Shown here piece after piece: positions 42,953-52,588 of a stretch of DNA of 55,392 nucleotides. The position numbers and the translations under genes were made by a program. The notes beneath the pieces were generated by a model that was given only the letters and a program-made list of their open reading frames with translations, did no database searches and was not told the origin of the DNA. The stretch comes from Candidatus Equicola faecalis (GTDB lineage: Bacteria > Bacteroidota > Bacteroidia > Bacteroidales > Bacteroidaceae). Location: NCBI GenBank assembly GCA_018065185.1, contig JAGHTU010000063.1:1-55392 (forward strand), given 5' to 3'. Positions within the stretch are counted from its first letter, which is position 1; each line of letters begins with the position of its first letter.

Positions 42953-43849
42953 ATGAAGATTGAGATTGACGAAAGTAGCGGTTTCTGTTTCGGTGTGACA
43001 ACAGCCATCAATAAAGCCGAAGAACAACTGGCAGAAGGTGCGTGTCTGTATTGTCTGGGTGATATTGTGCATAACGGAATAGAGTGTAACAGATTGCGGC
43101 GTCTGGGGCTCATCACCATTGACCATGAGGAGATGCAGCGTCTGCATAATGCTAAGGTCTTGCTGCGTGCACATGGCGAACCGCCTGAAACATACGCTTT
43201 GGCACGTGAGAACGAGATAGAGATCGTTGATGCCACATGCCCTGTGGTGCTACAACTTCAGCGCCGTGTGCGGAAGGAATGGCAAAAGATAAACGAAACG
43301 CAGGCGCAGATTGTGATTTTCGGTAAGCGCGGACATGCCGAAGTGTTGGGATTGGTCGGGCAGACGGAAGGGCATGCTATTGTAGTGGAAAATATAGAAG
43401 ACGTCAAGACGAAACTGGATTTCAACAAAGATATAGTCCTTTTCAGTCAGACCACTAAATCCCTCGTTGAGTTCCGCGCCATAATAGACTATATACAGAC
43501 GCATATCTCGGGTACAGCCAGTTTCCGCAGTTATGACACGATTTGCCGTCAGGTGGCAAACCGTATGCCGAACATCAGCAGTTTTGCCAAACGTCATGAC
43601 CTCGTGCTCTTTGTTGCCGGGCGCAAGAGCAGTAATGGGCATGTGCTCTATGAGGAATGCTGTCGCATAAACCCTTGTACAAAACTTATTGAAGGTCCGG
43701 AACAGATAAAAAAGGAATGGCTGGAAGGTGTAGAGACAATCGGAATATGCGGAGCCACATCCACACCTAAATGGCTGATGGAAGAATGTCAGAAGAAGAT
43801 AGAGACCCTTTGCATGAGCCATTCATCCTGCTCTTCCAGCGTCATGTGA
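42953..43849 (+). CDS. ispH: 4-hydroxy-3-methylbut-2-enyl diphosphate reductase IspH
   Basis: This 298-aa 4Fe-4S enzyme catalyses the last step of the MEP isoprenoid pathway. The three cluster cysteines are in place: C12 (GFCFGV), C96 (DATCPVV) and C198 (TICRQVANR), with the usual [10 protein letters not shown] and SSNGH segments. The 3' end runs 61 bp into the 3' end of the convergent cmk gene (43789-43849), so the two mRNAs are antisense to each other there. Confidence 0.95.
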   Translation: MKIEIDESSGFCFGVTTAINKAEEQLAEGACLYCLGDIVHNGIECNRLRRLGLITIDHEEMQRLHNAKVLLRAHGEPPETYALARENEIEIVDATCPVVLQLQRRVRKEWQKINETQAQIVIFGKRGHAEVLGLVGQTEGHAIVVENIEDVKTKLDFNKDIVLFSQTTKSLVEFRAIIDYIQTHISGTASFRSYDTICRQVANRMPNISSFAKRHDLVLFVAGRKSSNGHVLYEECCRINPCTKLIEGPEQIKKEWLEGVETIGICGATSTPKWLMEECQKKIETLCMSHSSCSSSVM

Positions 43850-44469
43850 CTGTTGTCAAGCTCTATGGCATCGTCTGCCTTACGCAGAGGGCTCACCTCG
43901 CGATGTGAGTCAATATAGTCACGCTCCTGTACGTTTTTCAGTATTTCATCAAAAGAGACATTCTGCCCTTTTGCTTGCAATTCATCATATCGCCGTTTAG
44001 CACGTACTTCGGCTGATGCCGTGACAAAGATTTTTAGTTCTGCATTGGGGAATACCACCGTGCCTATGTCGCGTCCGTCCATCACGATGCCTTTTTCGCG
44101 CCCCATCAACTGTTGTTGTGCCACAAGGTGTTTGCGCACAAAAGGCAAGGTTGCTATAGGACTTACGTTTGACGAAACCCGTAACGAGCGTATCTCACTC
44201 TCTACGTTCTCTCCGTTAAGATGAGTCTCCGGAGTTCCCTGTTCGTTCATCCTGAATGTGATGTGGCAGGTGTCCAATGCTTGGTGTAATGATTCTGTGT
44301 CTATTTTGTCTTTGGCGATAAAGCCATTTTGTAGCGCAAATAATGTGACGGCACGGTACATTGCACCAGTATCGATATATACATATCCCAATCGCTTTGC
44401 CAACTGTTTTGCCATTGTGCTTTTGCCACAGGATGAATATCCGTCTATGGCGATGATTATCTTTTTCAT
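43789..44469 (-). CDS. cmk: Cytidylate kinase
   Basis: The 226-aa P-loop kinase has [19 protein letters not shown], then the CMP-binding [16 protein letters not shown] and [12 protein letters not shown] motifs. It phosphorylates CMP and dCMP. Its start overlaps the porQ stop by 4 bp and its 3' end overlaps ispH by 61 bp. porQ-cmk-ispH clustering is known in Bacteroidetes; here ispH is convergent, not colinear. Confidence 0.95.
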   Translation of the reverse strand: MKKIIIAIDGYSSCGKSTMAKQLAKRLGYVYIDTGAMYRAVTLFALQNGFIAKDKIDTESLHQALDTCHITFRMNEQGTPETHLNGENVESEIRSLRVSSNVSPIATLPFVRKHLVAQQQLMGREKGIVMDGRDIGTVVFPNAELKIFVTASAEVRAKRRYDELQAKGQNVSFDEILKNVQERDYIDSHREVSPLRKADDAIELDNSHMTLEEQDEWLMQRVSIFF

Positions 44470-45422
44470 AATGAATAACTCAGGTTAATGAGGAATGATG
44501 ATGATGAGATGTGATATTTTGCATAAGCCATCTGCATCTTGAAGCGTTTCAACTCCAATCCGGCACCGAATGACCATCCTGCACCGTGGTTGCTCCCGTC
44601 CACCAATTCCATCTCTGCTGCACGCTTGAAATTGTATGCAGCACAGAGATAGAAAGAATTACCAAGAAGAACATCCGTGCCGACTATGAAATGCTCAATC
44701 AACTTGTCATACGTCCAGTCAGTAATATCGACGAAAGTGACAGACGGACGGAATGGTGCTCCTTTAAGACGTTTTGTAATGCCGAGCGACATATTGAAAG
44801 GTATCTTCTCGTAAGTGTCGTCGTAGGCTTTAAGTTGACCACCGAGGTTTCTTGCCACTAAGGATGCAGAGAAATCATTTTCCCCGTTGAAATAATTAAG
44901 CCCTAAGTCAACGCCCATCGCAAACGAGTTGTATCCTCCGATATGCGAATAGATGCCTTTTGCAGTCACACCGCCCACAAGGCGGTCTGTAAGGTTGTAT
45001 GCAAAAGCGGCGGAGAGTGAAACGTCATTTGCCGAAAACGTGCCAAGCTCGATATTGTCAGCAGTGGTCTCTTTCATTGAACCATAGTCAATGAACTGCG
45101 CTCCGAAACCTATGGTGGAACGCTGTGACATCACCTTCGTAAATGATGCACTGCCGGTGACGCTACCTTGCATATAGGTCATGAAATTGAGGTTTATGGT
45201 CTTGTCGCTCACACTTGCCAGAAGGGCAGGGTTGGCAAACATTAGTGATGCGTCGTCTGTTATGAGTGAGACGTTGTCCCCACCGAGCCCGGCAGCGTGG
45301 GCACTGACAGGCAGGCGCAGGAAATTATAGTCCGTCTGAGTCTCCTGAGCTGGACACACCAAACACGACAACAGCAGAATGACCACTGCCAACGTCTGTC
45401 TCATATGCATTCTTAATGACAT
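44466..45422 (-). CDS. porQ: Type IX secretion system protein PorQ
   Basis: The 318-aa outer-membrane beta-barrel protein is PorV/PorQ-like: signal peptide ending LVCPAQ, then the conserved [21 protein letters not shown] and [14 protein letters not shown] segment, and many alternating beta-strands to a C-terminal SYSL. PorQ works with PorZ and PorU in the attachment complex of the T9SS. It supports a T9SS in this organism and hence export of the tailed proteins at 347, 2430, 4905 and 54041. ATG 45404 is an alternative start. Confidence 0.88.
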   Translation of the reverse strand: MSLRMHMRQTLAVVILLLSCLVCPAQETQTDYNFLRLPVSAHAAGLGGDNVSLITDDASLMFANPALLASVSDKTINLNFMTYMQGSVTGSASFTKVMSQRSTIGFGAQFIDYGSMKETTADNIELGTFSANDVSLSAAFAYNLTDRLVGGVTAKGIYSHIGGYNSFAMGVDLGLNYFNGENDFSASLVARNLGGQLKAYDDTYEKIPFNMSLGITKRLKGAPFRPSVTFVDITDWTYDKLIEHFIVGTDVLLGNSFYLCAAYNFKRAAEMELVDGSNHGAGWSFGAGLELKRFKMQMAYAKYHISSSSFLINLSYSL

Positions 45423-45484
45423 ATTTATAAAACCTACCTATATTTGAAACGTACTAATGTGCGAATTATTTTGTATTCACCAGA

Positions 45485-45511
45485 TTGTTTGGAAAATATT
45501 TCATATTTTTG
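45485..45511 (+). promoter_or_regulatory. Promoter of the subtilase-maf-FemAB-like unit
   Basis: TATTTTTG (45504-45511) fits the -7 box; TTG at 45485-45487 is 16 bp upstream, shorter than the usual spacing. The leader to the ATG at 45549 would be about 32 nt. Confidence 0.45.
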
Positions 45512-45548
45512 CATAATAAGATAATTGATAATAGCTACTATAAACAAT

Positions 45549-47513
45549 ATGAAAATGATGAAGAAATGGCTGTTTCTTATTCTCATGCTCACTCTTTGTG
45601 TTTGTAGTGCTACGGCTCGCATACGGCTCGCATCACAGCCGAAGGCAAAACAACTGATAGCATTCGTCAAGACCGGTGATGGTGGCTATAATGTGCTGAA
45701 AGAGCATGGGTGTAAGGTGCTTGCCGAGTGGGACGACCTTTGCATCGCTGCTATTCCGATGAATAACTTGGACAAACTGAAACAGCATCACAGCATAAGG
45801 AGAATAGAGGCAAATGAACCGTTTAGTGTCTGCCTTGACACCACAGCAGCGTTGCTGAACACAGATAAGGCGTGGAATGGTTTGCATACTCCACAGGCAT
45901 ATACCGGTAAAGGTGTGGTGGTAGGAATACAGGATATCGGGTTTGACCTTACGCATCCTACTTTCGGCAAAGGGCGCATAAAAGCCATGTGGGATATGCT
46001 GTCAAGAGATACTGTGGGAAGCACCATGCCTGTCGGCAGGGTGTATGAAGGTGAGGAAATCCTAACAGTGCAGCATAGCTATGATGGCTTGGAACAGTCA
46101 CATGGGACACATACTGCCGGCATTGCAACAGGTGATGGCTATCTGTTCCCATATAGAGGCATGGCATGGGAGAGTGACATCGTGTTGGTGGCTAATGGAT
46201 GCAGTAGCAACGCCGAACTGATAGACTCGGTGGATATCTGGAAATATACCGATGCTTTGGACGTTCTGGGCTTTAAGTATATCTTTGATTATGCGGAAAG
46301 CAAAGGGCAACCATGTGTCATCTCATTCAGTGAAGGCGGTCCGCAGAGCCTTTCTGATGGTAGTCTAATGTATGAGGCATTGGAGCATATCACTGGTCCG
46401 GGGCGTATCATCATGGCATCAGCAGGAAATAGCGGTGAAGAATATGCCATCGCAACCAAGATTTCACCACAGAGTCCATCGCTTGACGTACATATCAAAA
46501 GCTTCAATGTTGAATACGTGTGCTTTGCTGCCTGTACGGAAAGACATTCTAATCTGCGTCTGACGGTTGGTGGAGAAGAACACATCTATCCACTGGCGGA
46601 GATAGCATCATTGCCCGACACTACAATTTGTGACACGATAAATGGCGCTCCGATGGAGATATGTTATTATCCTTCATGTTTCGATTCGCAAAAAGATGTG
46701 TTCGAAGTGTATTGTAAGGCATACGAAATGCAAATATCGTTGATGACAGATGATAATGATGCTATGATTTATTCTTATCATGGTACGCTCGGAGGAGAAA
46801 ATGCGCATAATGCTTGTACGATAAATGCACCGGCAGCAGCACCGGCAGTGTTGGCTGTGGGGAGTGATGCTTATCGCCGTCGCATCATAAACTTCCGTCA
46901 AGAAGAGATGGAGGCAGATGCCGGGACGGGAGGAGTGCGCACGTCATACAGCTCTAAGGGACCGACGTTGACGGGAATAGTAAAACCTGACCTTCTGGCA
47001 CCAGGGCAGAACATAATCTCATCATATAACAGTTTTGTATTAGAACAATATCCAGAGGGCGAAAGTCGGAATTGGGAAGTGGAAAACTTTATGTATGAGG
47101 GACGTACATATCCATGGAATGCGAATAGCGGTACTTCTATGTCGTGCCCGATGGCAGCAGGCATTGTTGCCCTTTGGCTACAGGCAAAACCAACGCTGAC
47201 AAAGGATGATATCCTTGATGTGCTTGCACATTCATGCCGTCATTATGACGAGACGATGACTTATCCCAACAACGAATATGGCTATGGTGAGATAGATGCT
47301 TATGCCGGACTGCTCTATATTTTGGGCATCAGTGGCATTGTGTCACATCATCAGATAGACCTGTCTATATTTCCACTACGCGAGGGAGAGACGATGACCA
47401 TCTATACCACCTCTGGCGTGAGGGTGGATGAGATGAAAGAAGGACATGTCTATGCTATTGATATAAAAAGTCCTATTGCAGAGCGTAATGGGTCAATGTT
47501 GATAAGAAAATGA
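45549..47513 (+). CDS. Secreted subtilisin-like serine protease (S8 family)
   Basis: The 654-aa protein (ATG 45549; an in-frame start at 45525 is less likely) has a signal peptide MKMMKKWLFLILMLTLCVCS, a propeptide-like region, and the triad D129 (GIQDIGFD), H185 (SHGTHTAGI) and S530 (GTSMSCPMAAG). A large insertion domain lies between the His and Ser segments (about 300-480). The C terminus (MTIYTTSGVRV ... GSMLIRK) resembles a T9SS-type sorting tail but differs from the GKKF group. Its stop overlaps maf by 4 bp. Confidence 0.9.
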   Translation: MKMMKKWLFLILMLTLCVCSATARIRLASQPKAKQLIAFVKTGDGGYNVLKEHGCKVLAEWDDLCIAAIPMNNLDKLKQHHSIRRIEANEPFSVCLDTTAALLNTDKAWNGLHTPQAYTGKGVVVGIQDIGFDLTHPTFGKGRIKAMWDMLSRDTVGSTMPVGRVYEGEEILTVQHSYDGLEQSHGTHTAGIATGDGYLFPYRGMAWESDIVLVANGCSSNAELIDSVDIWKYTDALDVLGFKYIFDYAESKGQPCVISFSEGGPQSLSDGSLMYEALEHITGPGRIIMASAGNSGEEYAIATKISPQSPSLDVHIKSFNVEYVCFAACTERHSNLRLTVGGEEHIYPLAEIASLPDTTICDTINGAPMEICYYPSCFDSQKDVFEVYCKAYEMQISLMTDDNDAMIYSYHGTLGGENAHNACTINAPAAAPAVLAVGSDAYRRRIINFRQEEMEADAGTGGVRTSYSSKGPTLTGIVKPDLLAPGQNIISSYNSFVLEQYPEGESRNWEVENFMYEGRTYPWNANSGTSMSCPMAAGIVALWLQAKPTLTKDDILDVLAHSCRHYDETMTYPNNEYGYGEIDAYAGLLYILGISGIVSHHQIDLSIFPLREGETMTIYTTSGVRVDEMKEGHVYAIDIKSPIAERNGSMLIRK

Positions 47514-48091
47514 AAAAGAGGAGAATCATACTTGCAAGTAATTCCCCACGCAGAAAGGAATTGTTGAAGGGATTGGATGTACCTTTCGAGGTAAGGGTGT
47601 TGGATGGTATAGATGAGACTTATCCCGAACATCTGCCTGTGACGGAAATAGCCGCATATATTGCTCAGCATAAAGCAGAAGCCTATAAAAGCATACTCAA
47701 AGACACTCCCGACGAGGAGGAACTCCTAATAACAGCCGATACCATTGTGGTGTGTGGCAGTGAAGTGATGGGTAAACCAAAAGATGCGGACGATGCTATG
47801 CGTATGCTCCGCATGCTGAGTGGAAACACTCACGAGGTAATAACAGGTGTATGTCTAACTACAATGCGGAAACAACGTGTGTTCAGTGTTGATACAAAGG
47901 TGACATTTGATGATTTGGCGGAAAGCGAGATAGAATATTATGTGTCTCATTACAAACCATTGGATAAGGCTGGTGCCTATGGCATACAGGAATGGATAGG
48001 GTATATTGGGGTAAAGCGTCTTGAAGGCAGTTATTTTAACGTGGTGGGCTTCCCCGTACAACGTATATATAAGGAATTGAAAGAGTTTTGA
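47510..48091 (+). CDS. maf: Maf family nucleotide pyrophosphatase
   Basis: The 193-aa protein has IILASNSPRRKELL at the N terminus, then TADTIVVCG and GKPKDADDAMRMLRMLSG, and GAYGIQEW near the C terminus, all diagnostic of Maf/YhdE. These enzymes hydrolyse dTTP/UTP or modified NTPs to the monophosphate and pyrophosphate. Overlaps of 4 bp with the subtilase (ATGA) and the downstream gene (TTGA) suggest coupled translation. Confidence 0.93.
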   Translation: MKKRRIILASNSPRRKELLKGLDVPFEVRVLDGIDETYPEHLPVTEIAAYIAQHKAEAYKSILKDTPDEEELLITADTIVVCGSEVMGKPKDADDAMRMLRMLSGNTHEVITGVCLTTMRKQRVFSVDTKVTFDDLAESEIEYYVSHYKPLDKAGAYGIQEWIGYIGVKRLEGSYFNVVGFPVQRIYKELKEF

Positions 48092-49047
48092 GAGTAAGGA
48101 TTTTTACATCGAGTGATTTGTTGCCGAAGATGGTGTTTACCAACTTCTTTCATTCGAAGGAGTTGATGCAGACATACGAGCATTCTTCACGTCATACACC
48201 TTATATGGTGGTGGCATTTGATGATGAGGAATTTCCGCAGGCGCACATGTTGGTTGTGAGACGCAATGGCAAGTGTCGTATATACGGAGAGGGTGAATAT
48301 CGTGAGGGAGTGAACCCTGAAAAGATATTTGATGCCATGTTGTCTGCATTTACACGCACCATCAGTTTTCCGACGCTCTATATACAGATCAGCGACCTAA
48401 GCCGGAAGATGTTTGCATACAAATATCTACGGCGTCAGCACTATTTCGGTATTCATTGGCTTCAGGTGCATAATTCCCTTCACAGCAAGTCGCCACAGGA
48501 GAGGATAAGTGCAAAGCAACTGCGTTGGGTGGCTTATGCGCGCAAGATGAAGGTGAGCACGACATTAGTGGAGAGTGAAGCCGATCTTGACGATTTCTAT
48601 CGCGTGATGCGTACCTATTACAATTATCATCTGCGCAAATTCTGTCCTGCCAGAAACTTCTTTCTTAACTTGATGTATTCCGATAGTGCAAAACTGTTCC
48701 TTACATGGTATCGCGGACGCCCTATAGCAGCATGTGCGATTATCTGTACGCAGACCTCTGAAACAGATGTGCCGGATGGGAGAGATGCCTATCTGTGGTT
48801 CGGTGCTTACAAGACTAAATCACATCCGCGCTTACATCCAGATGTAGTGACGGTATGGAATGTGATGAATTGGTGTCACAGTCACAAGATACGTCATCTG
48901 CGTTTCATGGATGTTGGACTGCCTTTCTTCAAGAACGCCTATTACGATTTTATTATGCGTTTCGGTGGAAAGAGTGTCGGAACGGTGCGATGGTTTCATT
49001 TCTTTCCAAACATACTCAATGCCCTTTTGAGGCGTATTTTTCATTAA
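48088..49047 (+). CDS. FemAB/GNAT-like acyltransferase family protein, probable TTG start
   Basis: The 319-aa protein begins at TTG 48088, overlapping the maf stop (TTGA); the first ATG in frame (48130) would lose about 14 residues of a plausible N terminus. The fold pattern resembles GNAT/FemAB-like proteins (KLFLTWYRGRPIAACAIICT ... YLWFGAY ... LRFMDVG). A peptidoglycan- or lipid-linked acyl transfer role is possible; the substrate is unknown. It ends 5 bp before the convergent gene at 49053. Confidence 0.65.
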   Translation: MRVRIFTSSDLLPKMVFTNFFHSKELMQTYEHSSRHTPYMVVAFDDEEFPQAHMLVVRRNGKCRIYGEGEYREGVNPEKIFDAMLSAFTRTISFPTLYIQISDLSRKMFAYKYLRRQHYFGIHWLQVHNSLHSKSPQERISAKQLRWVAYARKMKVSTTLVESEADLDDFYRVMRTYYNYHLRKFCPARNFFLNLMYSDSAKLFLTWYRGRPIAACAIICTQTSETDVPDGRDAYLWFGAYKTKSHPRLHPDVVTVWNVMNWCHSHKIRHLRFMDVGLPFFKNAYYDFIMRFGGKSVGTVRWFHFFPNILNALLRRIFH

Positions 49048-49052
49048 GTACG

Positions 49053-49472
49053 CTATATGTTCACGATGTAGTTGTGTTTGGAAAGTCCTTTATTTATGGA
49101 AATAACCCCCACATGATAGAGATCAAAAGAAATCGTGACCCGTCTGTCTGCTATGATTTCTTTCCAGCGGAAATAAGTGCTTTTGTTGCGGTATGGATTT
49201 TTTAGCACTAACAGTGTGTTTGGTGGTAGTGCATTAAGTGCTTGCCCTGTCGTGTCATAGTCTGCAATATCTGTCACTTGTATATCTCCGCCTGAGGATT
49301 TATAAGTCTCACTGATGAGACGTACTAAACTTTCTCTCTTATCTTTAGTGTCCAGCCTGTGCCGTTCTTTGTGGAGCATACTGACAAAGCCATAGGCAAA
49401 AGGAGATTGGACACCAAATCCCTGCAGGTGTCCAATTCCATTTATCCATCGTATGATGCGACGTAATATCAA
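49053..49472 (-). CDS. Reduced methyltransferase-like protein lacking the SAM-binding core
   Basis: The 139-aa protein has an N terminus (GHLQGFGVQSPFAYGFV) and C terminus (ISFDLYHVGVISINKGLSKHNYIVNI) that I recognise from Bacteroidetes class I SAM-dependent methyltransferases of about 240 aa. The central Rossmann/SAM segment, with its glycine-rich motif, is mostly missing. The only upstream start is TTG 49472; an in-frame stop precedes it. It is either a degenerate gene or a repurposed remnant at the end of the murF-cdaA-pta-ackA run. Confidence 0.55.
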   Translation of the reverse strand: MILRRIIRWINGIGHLQGFGVQSPFAYGFVSMLHKERHRLDTKDKRESLVRLISETYKSSGGDIQVTDIADYDTTGQALNALPPNTLLVLKNPYRNKSTYFRWKEIIADRRVTISFDLYHVGVISINKGLSKHNYIVNI

Positions 49473-49477
49473 TAAAA

Positions 49478-49508
49478 TGAGTTATAAGTTATGAGTTATA
49501 AGTTATAG
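49478..49508. repeat. AGTTATA/AGTTATG short tandem repeat
   Basis: About four copies of AGTTAT(A/G) fill most of the gap between the methyltransferase-like gene and ackA. The same motif occurs at 39552-39585 and near 7250-7270. Confidence 0.75.
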
Positions 49509-49514
49509 CAAAAC

Positions 49515-50711
49515 TCAAGATACAATGCCCAAAGTGTCTTGCGCAATCATGAGTTCCTCATCAGTAGGAATACATACTATGGTTACCTTCGAGACTGGGG
49601 TGGAGAGCACAGCTTCTTCTCCGTGGATAGTAGCATTCTTTTCGTTATCAAGTTCTATTCCCATCCATTCCATATCACGACATACAACCTCGCGCATATC
49701 GCTCTGGTTTTCTCCCACTCCGGCAGTGAAGACGATAATATCCACGCCACCCATGGCAGCAGCATAGGCACCGATATATTTCTTTATACGATAGAAATAC
49801 ATGTCAAGAGCCAAACGTGCCTTTTCATTCCCTGATGTTGCTGCATTAAAGACATCGCGCATATCGGACGAAAGACCTGTGATGCCTAACATTCCGCTCT
49901 TCTTGTTGAGAAGTGTGGAGATGCCATTTGCATCCAGTCCCTCTTTTTCTGCGATGTATGTTATTGCTCCACCATCAATATCGCCACTTCTGGTGCCCAT
50001 CATGAGACCTTCAAGCGGAGTCAGACCCATCGAGGTGTCAACGCATTTGCCGTATTTTACTGCCGCCAGCGAACCACCATTACCGATATGGCATGTGATG
50101 ATGCGTTTATCTTCTTTCCTTACACCAAGGTATTTGCAGACACGCTCTGACACATAGCGATGTGATGTGCCATGAAAGCCATAGCGGCGGACACCATACC
50201 TGCTGTACAGCTCGTAAGGAATGGCATACATATATGCATAGTCCGGCATGGTCTGATGAAAAGCTGTGTCGAACACTCCCACCTGTGGCAGTCCTGGCAT
50301 GAGTTGGCTTACGGCTGCTACACCTTTGAGGTTAGCAGGGTTGTGCAGTGGTGCAAGGTCAGAACATTCTTCCACCTGACGTATCACATCATCTGTGATG
50401 AGCACGCTCGTTGCAAATTTCTCTCCGCCATGCACAAGGCGGTGCCCGACAGCATCAATCTCTTTCAAATCCTTTATTGCACCTATCTCTGGGTCAGTAA
50501 GACACTCAAAGATGAATTTTACACCGGCAGTATGCTCCGGAATATCACGCATGAGTTTCTTTTTCTCACCATTAGGAAGTGTCACTTTGTTGAATGATTC
50601 GGGCATTCCTACCCGTTCAATACCTCCGGCAGCCATTACAGATTCATCATCCATATTGTAAAGTTTGTACTTGATGGATGAACTGCCACAGTTTAATACT
50701 AATATCTTCAT
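49515..50711 (-). CDS. ackA: Acetate kinase
   Basis: The 398-aa protein is full length with family motifs VLNCGSSSIKYKLY, RRYGFHGTSHRYV, CHIGNGGSLAAV, DTSMGLTPLEGLMMGTRSGDID and FTAGVGENQ. It transfers the phosphate of acetyl phosphate to ADP in acetate fermentation. It is 30 bp downstream of pta, the usual acetate pathway pair. Confidence 0.97.
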   Translation of the reverse strand: MKILVLNCGSSSIKYKLYNMDDESVMAAGGIERVGMPESFNKVTLPNGEKKKLMRDIPEHTAGVKFIFECLTDPEIGAIKDLKEIDAVGHRLVHGGEKFATSVLITDDVIRQVEECSDLAPLHNPANLKGVAAVSQLMPGLPQVGVFDTAFHQTMPDYAYMYAIPYELYSRYGVRRYGFHGTSHRYVSERVCKYLGVRKEDKRIITCHIGNGGSLAAVKYGKCVDTSMGLTPLEGLMMGTRSGDIDGGAITYIAEKEGLDANGISTLLNKKSGMLGITGLSSDMRDVFNAATSGNEKARLALDMYFYRIKKYIGAYAAAMGGVDIIVFTAGVGENQSDMREVVCRDMEWMGIELDNEKNATIHGEEAVLSTPVSKVTIVCIPTDEELMIAQDTLGIVS

Positions 50712-50714
50712 ATT

Positions 50715-50750
50715 TAATTATCAATTGTCAATTATCAATTATCAATTATT
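50715..50750. repeat. TCAATTAT/TCAATTGT short tandem repeat
   Basis: Four near-copies of the 9-mer ATTATCAAT-type motif span the gap between ackA and pta and include the pta stop codon. Similar ATTATCAATTA strings occur near 15795 and 16326. Confidence 0.7.
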
Positions 50751-51752
50751 ATCATCCATCGCCTGACACGCAGTGATGGCTACCATTTTATATATGTCAT
50801 CTACGGAGCATCCGCGCGATAGGTCATTGACCGGACGTGCTATGCCTTGCAGTATCGGACCTAATGCTTCTGCGCCTCCAAGCCTCTGTACGAGTTTGTA
50901 ACCTATGTTGCCTGCCTCAAGGTTAGGGAAGACCAGCACATTGGCTTTTCCTGCAATCTCGCTACCTGGGGCTTTACTTGCTCCTACCGATGGCACGAGT
51001 GAAGCATCTGCCTGCAGTTCGCCATCAACTTTCAGGGTCGGGCATTTTTCATGTGCCAGACGAGTGGCTTCCACCACCTTATCCACCGCCTCATGCTTTG
51101 CACTTCCCTTTGTCGAGAAACTCATCATCGCCACACGTGGCTCTTCAAATCCAGCCACACTCTTGGCTGTCTGTGCCGTGCAGACAGCAATCTGTGCCAG
51201 TTGGTCTGCATCTGGCATTGGCGTTACTGCCACGTCGGCAACCACAACGATACCATTCTCTCCATATTGTGGCTGATTGGTGATGAGCAACATGGCACCG
51301 CTGACGCATGTTATGCCTGGTGCAGTCTTTATGATCTGCAGGGCAGGACGCAATGTATCGCCGGTGGTTGATAGTGCACCTGAAATCTGCCCGTCAGCAT
51401 CACCATTCTTTATTATCATACAACCCAGATAAAGCGGATTCTTTACCAGTTGCCGTGCTTCCTCGATAGTCATTCCTTTCTTCTTGCGTAACTCTGCAAG
51501 CATCTGGGCATATTCCTCGCTCTTCTGGAAATGCTCAGGGTCAATTAGTGTAGCCTTGTCGATATTTTTCAGTTCACATTTTTCGGCAAGTGCATGCACT
51601 TTTTCAGGATTACCGATGAGAATGAGGTCTGCAATCTGGTCGTTCAACACTTTGTCGGCCGCTCTCAATGTGCGTTCTTCCTCAGCCTCCGGGAGAACAA
51701 TGCGTTGCCTATTGCTTTTGGCACGCGCAATGATAGATTGTATTAAATCCAT
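50742..51752 (-). CDS. pta: Phosphate acetyltransferase
   Basis: The 336-aa protein is the short (catalytic-domain) form of Pta. It has [16 protein letters not shown], the conserved [20 protein letters not shown] segment and [29 protein letters not shown]. It converts acetyl-CoA and phosphate to acetyl phosphate. It is 23 bp downstream of the diadenylate cyclase gene. Confidence 0.96.
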   Translation of the reverse strand: MDLIQSIIARAKSNRQRIVLPEAEEERTLRAADKVLNDQIADLILIGNPEKVHALAEKCELKNIDKATLIDPEHFQKSEEYAQMLAELRKKKGMTIEEARQLVKNPLYLGCMIIKNGDADGQISGALSTTGDTLRPALQIIKTAPGITCVSGAMLLITNQPQYGENGIVVVADVAVTPMPDADQLAQIAVCTAQTAKSVAGFEEPRVAMMSFSTKGSAKHEAVDKVVEATRLAHEKCPTLKVDGELQADASLVPSVGASKAPGSEIAGKANVLVFPNLEAGNIGYKLVQRLGGAEALGPILQGIARPVNDLSRGCSVDDIYKMVAITACQAMDDNN

Positions 51753-51775
51753 ATCTTTAATAAATTAGTGTTTTT

Positions 51776-52549
51776 TTACTTCAGTTCCTTATCTAGCAAA
51801 CTCTCCAACGCCTCTGCGGTGAGTCTTTCGTGGAATGCTCCATCCAGGGCAATGGCTATTCCGCCTGTTTCTTCTGATACGATGATGGCCAGAGCATCGG
51901 TGCCTTCTGTTATGCCAAGCCCTGAGCGATGTCGCAATCCATAGTTCTTTGGTATGTTCGTATTGTGTGAGACTGGCAGGATGCAGCTCGCTGCCTCAAT
52001 GCGCCCCTCGCTGATGACCATTGCTCCGTCGTGAAGTGGAGAATTTTTGAAAAAGATGTTTTCAATGAGCCGTTGGTTTACGACGGCATCTATCTTTTCG
52101 CCGGATGTTACGGCATCTTCCAGATGCACACTGCGCTCAAAGACGATGAGTGCTCCAACCTTTTGGCGTGACATGCTCATGCAAGCCATCACAACAGCCA
52201 TAATCATCTCTTTCTTTTCGTTGTCTATCTGTGTCTGCGACCTGCTGAAGAAACGCTTTAGCCCGCTTTGTGATGCACCGATATTATAGAAGAATCTTCG
52301 TATTTCGCTTTGGAAGATGACTACAATGGCTATCAGTCCCACACTCACCATCTTATCAAGTATGCTGCCCATAACTCTCATGCCAAGAATCTGCGACACT
52401 ACTATCCATACCAGAACGAATATCATGATACCGATGAATATGTTCAGTGCCCGTGATGTGCGCATGACACGATAGAGATAGTATAGCATTAATGCTACAC
52501 ATACGATATCAACGAGATCCAAAATCCCCCAATTAATAAACTGCTCCAA
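51776..52549 (-). CDS. cdaA: Diadenylate cyclase CdaA (DacA)
   Basis: The 257-aa protein has three N-terminal transmembrane segments (about residues 10-80) and a DAC domain with DGA (D174) and RHR (R206-R208), the ATP-binding/catalytic motifs. It makes c-di-AMP, which governs K+/osmolyte balance and cell-wall homeostasis. It is 39 bp after murF and 23 bp before pta, linking c-di-AMP to cell-wall and acetate genes. Confidence 0.93.
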   Translation of the reverse strand: MEQFINWGILDLVDIVCVALMLYYLYRVMRTSRALNIFIGIMIFVLVWIVVSQILGMRVMGSILDKMVSVGLIAIVVIFQSEIRRFFYNIGASQSGLKRFFSRSQTQIDNEKKEMIMAVVMACMSMSRQKVGALIVFERSVHLEDAVTSGEKIDAVVNQRLIENIFFKNSPLHDGAMVISEGRIEAASCILPVSHNTNIPKNYGLRHRSGLGITEGTDALAIIVSEETGGIAIALDGAFHERLTAEALESLLDKELK

Positions 52550-52588
52550 TTCTTTATAGTTTTACTGGTTTATGAGTTATCTCAAAAC

